From contig NZ_NFIP01000003.1 in NCBI RefSeq assembly GCF_002161805.1, positions 108,341 through 172,340 on the forward strand: a stretch of 64,000 bases of DNA, read 5' to 3'. Shown one piece after another: positions 16,800-23,269 of this stretch (within the stretch, counting starts at the first letter, position 1; every line of letters begins with the position of its first letter). Source of the DNA: Collinsella sp. An307. GTDB lineage: Bacteria > Actinomycetota > Coriobacteriia > Coriobacteriales > Coriobacteriaceae. A program made the position numbers and the translations under genes. The notes beneath the pieces are model-generated. The model saw only the letters and a list, made by a program, of their open reading frames with translations, had not been told where the DNA came from and did no database searches.

Positions 16800-17648
16800 A
16801 TGCTCGTTACCACCAAGGAGATGCTGCTCGACGCGCAGAAGAACCACTACGCTGTGGGTGCTTTCAACGTTGAGAACCTCGAGTTTGTTATGGCGGTCCT
16901 CGCTGCTGCCGAGGAGACCAAGTCCCCCGTCATCATGCAGACCACCTCGGGCACGATCAAGATGACCGGCCTCGATTACTTCTACGGCATGGTCAAGGCC
17001 GCCGCTGAGCGCACCTCGGTGCCCGTGGCGCTTCACCTCGACCACGGCGACGGTTACGACCGCTGCATGAAGGCCCTGCGCACCGGCTACACCTCCGTCA
17101 TGATCGACGGCTCCCACGAGACTTTTGAGGACAACATCGCCCTCACCAAGCTCGTTGCCGATGCCGGTGCCGCCATGGGCGTGCCCGTTGAGGCCGAGCT
17201 CGGCAAGGTCGGCGGCAAGGAGGACGACGTCGAGGTCGAGGGTGAGAGCCCCTACACCGACCCGGACGAGGCTCGCGAGTTTGTCGAGCGCACCGGCTGC
17301 ACCTCGCTCGCCATTGGCGTGGGCACCTCGCACGGCGTCTACACCGCCGAGCCGCACATCGAGCAGAACGTCGTGAAGGCAATTCGCGCCGCGGTGGACG
17401 TGCCGCTCGTTCTGCACGGCACCTCCGGTGTGCCCGATGAGCAGGTCGCCGAGGCCGTCAAGAACGGCATCTGCAAGGTCAATTACGCCACCGAGCTCCG
17501 CCAGGCCTTTACGAAGGGCTTCATGGCCTACATGGCCGAGAACCCCACCTGCTTCGACCCCAAGAAGCCGGGCCAGGCGGGCATGGCCGAGATTACCAAG
17601 ATCGTGAAGATCCGCATGGAGAACCTCGGTTCGGTGGGTCGCGCGTAA
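16800..17648 (+). CDS. Class II ketose-bisphosphate aldolase, probable tagatose-1,6-bisphosphate aldolase
   Basis: This 282-residue zinc aldolase cleaves tagatose-1,6-bisphosphate (or fructose-1,6-bisphosphate) to DHAP and glyceraldehyde-3-P. Zinc and catalytic residues are in VALHLDHGDG (Asp81, His82), VEAELGKVGGKEDD, GTSHGVY and LVLHGTSGV. The short GatY/KbaY-like length differs from the 384-residue aldolase at 48936. The ATG at 16800 was preferred over 16791 because GAAAGG abuts 16791 with no spacer. An 11-bp palindrome TGGTACTACCA precedes it at 16696-16706. It follows the tagatose kinase by 175 bp. Confidence 0.85.
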   Translation: MLVTTKEMLLDAQKNHYAVGAFNVENLEFVMAVLAAAEETKSPVIMQTTSGTIKMTGLDYFYGMVKAAAERTSVPVALHLDHGDGYDRCMKALRTGYTSVMIDGSHETFEDNIALTKLVADAGAAMGVPVEAELGKVGGKEDDVEVEGESPYTDPDEAREFVERTGCTSLAIGVGTSHGVYTAEPHIEQNVVKAIRAAVDVPLVLHGTSGVPDEQVAEAVKNGICKVNYATELRQAFTKGFMAYMAENPTCFDPKKPGQAGMAEITKIVKIRMENLGSVGRA

Positions 17649-17755
17649 CACTGCGTGTCTCCGAGGGCGTTGTACCCATGAGCGCCGGTGGGTCCATTGA
17701 GGTGCCCGAAACGGCGAGGGGGACGGCCCTGTGCATATTCCTGGCACCAAAAGGC

Positions 17756-17799
17756 GGCCGGGCAAAACCATGCTGTTGCCGGTGTGGTTTTGCCCGGCC
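17756..17799 (+). terminator. Terminator after the aldolase gene
   Basis: GGCCGGGCAAAACCA (17756-17770) pairs perfectly over 15 bp with 17785-17799, followed by TTTCTTGTTTG. The region from 17800 to about 18520 has no open frame resembling a known protein. Confidence 0.85.
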
Positions 17800-18043
17800 T
17801 TTCTTGTTTGCCGCCCACCGGTTCCGCATACTGATTGCGCAGGTTGTGCACATAGCAGCTCATGGACGGTGCCGTCGAATGCTCGCACGAACCGGCTGTC
17901 CTCGAACGAGCTGGCGGAACGCATGGTGGTCGCGCTCGGCCACGCAGGCGAGGCTTCAAGGGTAGCTGGAGCAGAGCGGGCTTGTAGGACCGCGTTGGTG
18001 CACACGGAACGGGTTCGCTCCCTCTGCCGGTGCTGGGGAGAGG

Positions 18044-18181
18044 TTCAAGCCAGTTCTGTGCATCAAATTCTGGAAACGTGGCGTAGAGGTCGTAGGAAGA
18101 CGGTGATCAACAGGGGATTTGCTGTGTTTGAAGCTTAGCTACTCGGCTTGTTTGTTATTTGATGCACAGACGAGGCTTGAA
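18044..18181. repeat. 138-bp element with 25-bp imperfect terminal inverted repeats
   Basis: Arms 18044-18068 and 18157-18181 are complementary at 22 of 25 positions, with the three mismatches clustered in the middle. The arm begins TTCAAGCC and ends CTGTGCATCAAAT. The 88-bp interior has no supported gene. It is MITE-like in size but shares no sequence with the 10094-10255 element. It lies in the 950-bp stretch between the aldolase and pyk (17649-18601). Confidence 0.65.
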
Positions 18182-18527
18182 CTTGTGCCGGTTCTTGAAA
18201 GTTGCGCGAGGATGTCCCTTCGCGCGCGGTTATACGGTGAAAACGGCGAGGGATGAGGGCTATATTCCAGATCGCGGCGTATCACGAAGAGCATTGCCGG
18301 AAATCTCGCAACGAGAAGCCTGGGGCTCAGTTTTATGTTCGCTTTGGTGAGAAGGGCGGATGTATGCACCGCCTGTCCCTTTGAGCGCGCGTCGCGCTGA
18401 TGGGCAGGTTTTGGCAGTGCCGCGATCGGGGAGAAATGATGGCGAAATCAAGCATATTATTGCTTCGTGCGTGTAAGCGCAGCGTATCACCGATGTAAAC
18501 CCTTGTGCTGAAGCTCAAATTGTAAAA

Positions 18528-18553
18528 GTTGACGCCCCGCGAGGGGCGTTAAC
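18528..18553. promoter_or_regulatory. 26-bp palindrome upstream of pyk
   Basis: GTTGACGCCCC (18528-18538) pairs with GGGGCGTTAAC (18543-18553) across GCGA with a single G-T pair. As RNA this is an 11-bp hairpin with a GNRA tetraloop; as DNA it is a near-perfect operator-like dyad. A possible promoter overlaps it: TTAACT (18549-18554), 18 bp, TATGAC (18573-18578). Confidence 0.5.
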
Positions 18554-18601
18554 TCGGTACACTGGTATAAGGTATGACACTCCGTTTGATTGGGAGGATG
18601 C

Positions 18602-20062
18602 ATGAACAAGCGCACCAAGATCGTATGCACCATGGGTCCGGCATGCGATGACGAGAACATTTTGCGCGAGATGATCAAGGCGGGCATGAATGTCGCCCGC
18701 TTTAATTTTAGCCATGGCAGCCACGAGGAGCATCACGAGCGCATGGAGCGCGTCAAGCGCATCTCCCGCGAGCTCGGCATCCCCGTCGGCATCCTACTCG
18801 ACACCAAGGGCCCCGAGATCCGCACCGGCTTCTTGAAGGACCACGCCAAGGTCACCCTCGCCGAGGGCTCGCAGGTCACGGTTACCGCCGCTGAGACCTC
18901 CGAGGAGCTTGAGGGCACTGCCGAGCACTTCTACCTCGATCACCTCGAGCTGCCGCGCGAGGTCGGCGTGGGCGGCACCATCCTCATTGACGACGGCCTC
19001 ATCGGCCTCACCGTCGACTCGATCGACGGTCAGGATATCCGCTGCACCGTGCAGAACGGTGGCGAGCTGGGCGAGAAGAAGGGCGTCAACGTCCCCAACG
19101 CCAAGCTGTCGCTTCCCACCATCACCGAGCAGGACCGTGCCGACATCCTCTTCGGCCTCTCCGAGGGCATCGACTTCATCGCCGCTTCGTTTGTGCGCGA
19201 TGCCGAGGGCGTCAAGGAGATCCGCCACCTCTGCGACGAGAACGGCGGCGAGCACGTGAGCATCATTCCCAAGATTGAGTGCGCGCTCGCGGTCTATCAC
19301 TTCGATGACATCCTCAAGGTCTCCGACGGCATCATGGTCGCCCGCGGCGACTTGGGTGTCGAGGTTGCGCCTGAGGTCTGCCCGGTCATCCAGAAGGAGA
19401 TCATCTCCAAGTGCAACGCCGCGTGCAAGCCGGTCATCACCGCCACGCAGATGCTCGACTCCATGATCCGCAACCCGCGCCCGACGCGCGCCGAGGTCAC
19501 CGACGTCGCCAACGCGATTAGCGACGGCACCGACGCCACGATGCTCTCCGGCGAGACCGCGGCCGGCAAGTACCCGGTCGAGGCCGTGAAGATGATGGCC
19601 AACGTCGCGCTCATCGCCGAGGCCACCATGCCCGAGCATAAGCCGCTCGACTTTGAGGCGCTCGAGCCCGGCCGCAACAAGGTCAACGCCGCCGTGGGCC
19701 TCTCTGCAGTGACCACCGCCTTCAACGTGGGTGCCAAGGCCATCCTCACGCCCACCAACTCCGGTCGCTCGGCACGTCTGGTCTCCAACTTCCGCCCGGT
19801 GCTTCCCATCCAGGCCGTGACGCCCAACGAGTGGGCTGTCCGCAAGATGACGATCTATTGGGGCGTCGAGCCCATCCTCTCCGGCCGCTCGGTGGGCAGC
19901 ATCGCCTACGTGGTGGACAACGCTGTGGTCGAGGCCAAGATGACGGGCATCGTCAAGCAGGACGACCTCGTGGTGGTTACCGCCGGCGACCCGGCCATTC
20001 CCGTGAAGCTGCGCGACAGCGAGGTCTCCACCAACGTGGTCTACGTCTCGCAGGTCATGTAG
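18602..20062 (+). CDS. pyk: Pyruvate kinase
   Basis: This 486-residue glycolytic enzyme makes pyruvate and ATP from PEP and ADP. The barrel starts RTKIVCTMGPACDDENILREMI. Active-site and metal motifs are NFSHGSHEEH, DTKGPEIRTG, IIPKIECALA (with the catalytic Lys/metal Glu region), GIMVARGDLGVE and SGETAAGKYPVEAV. The C-terminal allosteric domain is complete. The ATG at 18602 sits 4 nt after GGGAGG. It appears monocistronic: a strong terminator follows at 20118. Confidence 0.96.
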   Translation: MNKRTKIVCTMGPACDDENILREMIKAGMNVARFNFSHGSHEEHHERMERVKRISRELGIPVGILLDTKGPEIRTGFLKDHAKVTLAEGSQVTVTAAETSEELEGTAEHFYLDHLELPREVGVGGTILIDDGLIGLTVDSIDGQDIRCTVQNGGELGEKKGVNVPNAKLSLPTITEQDRADILFGLSEGIDFIAASFVRDAEGVKEIRHLCDENGGEHVSIIPKIECALAVYHFDDILKVSDGIMVARGDLGVEVAPEVCPVIQKEIISKCNAACKPVITATQMLDSMIRNPRPTRAEVTDVANAISDGTDATMLSGETAAGKYPVEAVKMMANVALIAEATMPEHKPLDFEALEPGRNKVNAAVGLSAVTTAFNVGAKAILTPTNSGRSARLVSNFRPVLPIQAVTPNEWAVRKMTIYWGVEPILSGRSVGSIAYVVDNAVVEAKMTGIVKQDDLVVVTAGDPAIPVKLRDSEVSTNVVYVSQVM

Positions 20063-20117
20063 CGTGTAACACCCTCGCAGCTCTAGATAACGAGCCGCCG
20101 GCACTATGCCGGCTGAA

Positions 20118-20150
20118 GCGGCGCCGCCTCAACAACCAGGGCGGCGCCGC
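20118..20150 (+). terminator. Terminator of pyk
   Basis: GCGGCGCCGCC (20118-20128) pairs perfectly with GGCGGCGCCGC (20140-20150), followed by TTTTT. Confidence 0.92.
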
Positions 20151-20280
20151 TTTTTGCTGCGTGTCGCGAGACGCTACTTTTGTGGTGAGCTTGGGCTACG
20201 TTTTGCCGGGCAGGCGTCGTGGTTCGAATTACGGACGATTTGAGCTGGTTAACGTGGCTGCGTGAGGGGGCTAATTCATC

Positions 20281-20334
20281 AAAACCGTGTTTACCAGCTG
20301 CCCAGAGCTCTGGAGAGCTGGTAAACACGGTTTT
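20281..20334. repeat. Perfect 19-bp inverted repeat, copy 2 of the dispersed hairpin family
   Basis: Arms 20281-20299 (AAAACCGTGTTTACCAGCT) and 20316-20334 are perfectly complementary with a 16-nt loop, and are identical in sequence to the arms of 444-503. The loop matches copy 1 only when one copy is reversed. It sits between convergent pyk and threonine aldolase, where it could terminate both. Nothing else is visible in 20151-20441. Confidence 0.85.
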
Positions 20335-20441
20335 GGTGAAAACAGGTGAAGGGGGCGGCTGGGCGAGAGTTCCGGTTCGTCTAAGCGGGCGGCAAGACAA
20401 GTCGGGTTTGCCCCGGCAGGATTGCCCCGGCGGGCTTAGCG

Positions 20442-21524
20442 CTAGGCCCGCAGCGTGCGAGCGAACGCGACGGCCTCGTCCACGTCGGCCTCTTCGGTGG
20501 CCCAACTCGTCACAAAGCGAGCGACAACGCGTCCCGCTCCCGCGGGGTCGGGCTGCACCTGCAGCTCGGCTCCAAGGGCTTCGGACAAGCGCGCGCCCTC
20601 CTCGGGGGTAACCCAGAAGAACTGCTGGTTGCCCGTAGTTGAAAGAACGGGTTCATACCCGGCATCGACAAGCCCCGTGGCAAGTCGGCAAGCGAGCGTG
20701 TTGGCGTGCGCGGCGAGCTGCCAGTAAAGAACCCTGCCGGTATCATCTGCGCCGGCCGGATCGAAGGCCGCCTCGTACATCACGCCCATGACGCGGCCCT
20801 TGGCGGAGAGCTGGCCGGCGCGTTTGGTGAGGTAGGGGAGGCGCTCGATGGCGCGGCGGCCGCGTGCGGTGCGCGGGCTCACCACAAGAGCCTCGCCAAA
20901 GAGCATGCCATTCTTGGTGCCGCCCAGTGTGAAGATGTCCGCGCGCTCGGCAATGTGCTGGATGGTAAGGTCGCCGCCTGCTGCCATGATGCCGCTCGCC
21001 ATGCGGGCGCCGTCGACGTAGACAGCAAAGTCGCGCTCCTCTGCCCAATCGCAAAGGGCGTCGAACTCAGCGCGCGTGTAGACGTAGCCGAGCTCGCTCG
21101 TGTGCGAGAAATAGAGCATCCCCGGGCGCGTCGTTGCCGCCCCGTTTGCGACGGCCGCCTCCCAGAGCGGGTTCATGCCCTCGGGCGTCAGGCGTCCCAG
21201 GGGATCATGCGTGGCAAGAAGCCGGCGGCCGTGGGCCTCGATGGCGCCCGTCTCGTGGATGGTGGGGTGCGCATCGGCCGCGCAGAGCGGCCCCTCAAAC
21301 TCCTCGGTAAGCGCAGTGATGGCGAGGATATTTGCCGAGGTGCCGCCGGGGACAAAGGACACGTGGGCGTCCGGTTGCCCAACCTCGGCGCGGATGAGCT
21401 CCGCCGCGCGGGCGCAGTGGGCGTCCTCGCCGTATCCCGGGCATTGCTCGGCGTTGGTGCGAACAAGAGCGTCGAGAATCGCGGGCGCGGCTCCCTCGCT
21501 GTAGTCGTTGCGGAACTGGTGCAT
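20442..21524 (-). CDS. Low-specificity L-threonine aldolase (beta-eliminating lyase family)
   Basis: This 360-residue fold-type I PLP enzyme cleaves threonine or allo-threonine to glycine and acetaldehyde. Seen: MHQFRNDYSEGAAP at the N-terminus, CPGYGEDAHC, FVPGGTSANILAI, HPTIHETGAIEAHGRRL, VYVDGARMAS (Asp pairing with PLP) and the PLP lysine in FTLGGTKNGMLFGEA. The start at 21524 is where homology begins; longer in-frame starts reach into the hisS promoter. It is transcribed divergently from hisS. Confidence 0.85.
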   Translation of the reverse strand: MHQFRNDYSEGAAPAILDALVRTNAEQCPGYGEDAHCARAAELIRAEVGQPDAHVSFVPGGTSANILAITALTEEFEGPLCAADAHPTIHETGAIEAHGRRLLATHDPLGRLTPEGMNPLWEAAVANGAATTRPGMLYFSHTSELGYVYTRAEFDALCDWAEERDFAVYVDGARMASGIMAAGGDLTIQHIAERADIFTLGGTKNGMLFGEALVVSPRTARGRRAIERLPYLTKRAGQLSAKGRVMGVMYEAAFDPAGADDTGRVLYWQLAAHANTLACRLATGLVDAGYEPVLSTTGNQQFFWVTPEEGARLSEALGAELQVQPDPAGAGRVVARFVTSWATEEADVDEAVAFARTLRA

Positions 21525-21623
21525 AGTGGCCTCCAAAATGTGCCCGCGCACCTGCGCGCGGCGTGTTGCGAGCATTGTTTGCGAGCCTATTGTCGCACTT
21601 CTGCGCACGGGCGGGGCTTCTCG

Positions 21624-21629
21624 TATAAT
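21624..21629 (+). promoter_or_regulatory. -10 box upstream of hisS
   Basis: A perfect TATAAT lies 106 bp before the hisS start. No convincing -35 is seen at the right distance. Confidence 0.4.
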
Positions 21630-21734
21630 GGTGGGCCGAATACGGGCGAGAACGACCGCGCCGCGCATGCTGAGCGCCCGCGGTTGTCAGGGCAGATGCA
21701 GCGGCACCGTTGCCGCGGCGATACGGAGGAAACC

Positions 21735-23048
21735 ATGCAGGCACAAAAAGCCGAGGGCACGAGGGACCTGATCGGGCGCGAGATGCGCGCGTGGCAAAAG
21801 ATGCAGCAGGTGGCGGGCGAGGTGTTTGGCCCGTATGGGTTCTCGGCAATCGAGACGCCGGCCATCGAGCAGCTCGACGTGTTTGTGCACGGTATCGGCC
21901 AGTCCACCGACGTTGTGCGCAAGGAGATGTTCCGCGTGTTCTCCGGCGCGAACTTTGCGCGCGTGCTCGAGGAGGGCACCGACGCTAAGCTCAAGGCCAA
22001 GCAGCGCCTGGCGCTTCGTCCCGAGGGTACGGCCGGCGTGGTTCGCGCTGTTGTAGAGAACAACCTGGTTCCGCAGGGCGGCACGCCGTTCAAGGGCTGG
22101 TATGCCGAGGCGATGTTCCGCGGCGAGCGTCCGCAGAAGGGCCGCCTGCGCCAGTTCCATCAGGTGGGTATCGAGTGGCTGGGCGCGGCAGATCCCGCAG
22201 CGGACGCCGAGTGCATCATCATGCTGATGGAGTTCTACAAGCGCCTTGGCTTTGACCTCTCTAAGCTGCGCCTGCTTATTAACTCCATGGGCGACCCCGC
22301 GTGCCGCCCCGCCTATCGCGAGCAGGTGCGCAGCTTCATTCTGGACCATGCGGACGAGATGTGCGACGAGTGCCGTGAGCGCGCCGAGCTGAATCCCCTG
22401 CGCGCCTTCGACTGCAAGAACGACCATTGCCGCGAGATCATGCAGGCCGCCCCACTCATGCGCGACTGCCTGTGCGACGAATGTCGTGAGCACTACGCCC
22501 AGGTGAAGCGCTACCTCGACGAGGCGGGCATCGCCTACGTAGAGGACCCGACGCTCGTGCGCGGCCTCGATTACTACACGCGCACCGTCTTTGAGGTGGA
22601 GGCGCCGGGCGCCGGCGTGGGCTCCATCGGTGGCGGCGGGCGCTACGACGGCCTCGTGGAGCTCGAGGGCGGAAAGCCCACCCCCGGTGTAGGCTTTGCC
22701 GTTGGTTTTGAGCGTATCATGCTTGCGCTCGAAGCCCAAGGTGTCGAACTCGGTCAGGATGAGGAGACGTGCGTGTACGTTGCCAACGCCGGTGACGAGA
22801 TGCGTGCCGCCGCGTTCACGGTTTGCTGCACTCTGCGCGCCGCGGGCATCGTTACCGAGGCCAACTACCAGGGACGCTCGCTCAAGAGCCAGTTCAAGCA
22901 GGCCGACAAACTGGGTGCCGCGCTCATCGTTGTGGTGGGTGGAGACGAGCTTGCCGAGGGTCGTGTGCGCCTGCGCGATATGCGCTCGCACGAGGAGGAG
23001 CTCGTCGAGCTCGACGCGCTTGCCGAGGCCGTGCGCACCCGCCTGTAA
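21735..23048 (+). CDS. hisS: Histidyl-tRNA synthetase
   Basis: This 437-residue class II synthetase starts QAQKAEGTRDLIGREMRAW. Motif 2 region (FRGERPQKGRLRQFHQVGIE), RPEGTAGVVRAV, the histidine-binding LVRGLDYYTRTVFE (about 274-287), GGGGRYDGL (about 300-308) and GVGFAVGFERIML are all present, with a C-terminal anticodon-binding domain. A Cys-rich insert (MCDECRERAELNPLRAFDC, then CLCDECREH) in the middle looks like a possible zinc site; related bacterial HisRS share this region. The ATG at 21735 follows CGGAGGA. An open frame extends far upstream, antisense to threonine aldolase, and is not real. Confidence 0.95.
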   Translation: MQAQKAEGTRDLIGREMRAWQKMQQVAGEVFGPYGFSAIETPAIEQLDVFVHGIGQSTDVVRKEMFRVFSGANFARVLEEGTDAKLKAKQRLALRPEGTAGVVRAVVENNLVPQGGTPFKGWYAEAMFRGERPQKGRLRQFHQVGIEWLGAADPAADAECIIMLMEFYKRLGFDLSKLRLLINSMGDPACRPAYREQVRSFILDHADEMCDECRERAELNPLRAFDCKNDHCREIMQAAPLMRDCLCDECREHYAQVKRYLDEAGIAYVEDPTLVRGLDYYTRTVFEVEAPGAGVGSIGGGGRYDGLVELEGGKPTPGVGFAVGFERIMLALEAQGVELGQDEETCVYVANAGDEMRAAAFTVCCTLRAAGIVTEANYQGRSLKSQFKQADKLGAALIVVVGGDELAEGRVRLRDMRSHEEELVELDALAEAVRTRL

Positions 23049-23125
23049 CAGCAACGCCCGCCTGTAGCGGCAACGCCCACGAGGAGTACCCTCGCCACCC
23101 ACAACATCCAGCTGTCCACGTACCC

Positions 23126-23172
23126 ATGCGGACGGACCGTCGACCGATGCAGACGGCCCGTCCGCATAGTTT
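23126..23172 (+). terminator. Terminator of hisS
   Basis: ATGCGGACGG (23126-23135) pairs perfectly with CCGTCCGCAT (23158-23167), followed by AGTTTTTC. Confidence 0.75.
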
Positions 23173-23230
23173 TTCTTGCGAAGATAGGCTTGCTTTGGTA
23201 ACGCGTTCGTTACACACGAGACGGCGTGCC

Positions 23231-23236
23231 TATAAT
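23231..23236 (+). promoter_or_regulatory. -10 box of ppc
   Basis: A perfect TATAAT lies 34 bp before the GTG start. A weak -35 (TTACAC, 15 bp away) precedes it. Confidence 0.45.
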
Positions 23237-23269
23237 GAAGTCCGTTGACTGCACACGTAGGGAGGCAAC

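Noticed and set aside
17731-18138. Possible 135-residue protein in the gap between the aldolase and pyk
   Set aside because: It begins inside a terminator, crosses one arm of an inverted repeat, has no good RBS and resembles no family that I know. Composition looks like a chance frame in GC-rich DNA.
20706-21734. N-terminal extension of HisS by more than 340 residues
   Set aside because: The extension is antisense to threonine aldolase and the conserved HisRS N-terminus begins at 21735 behind a good RBS.
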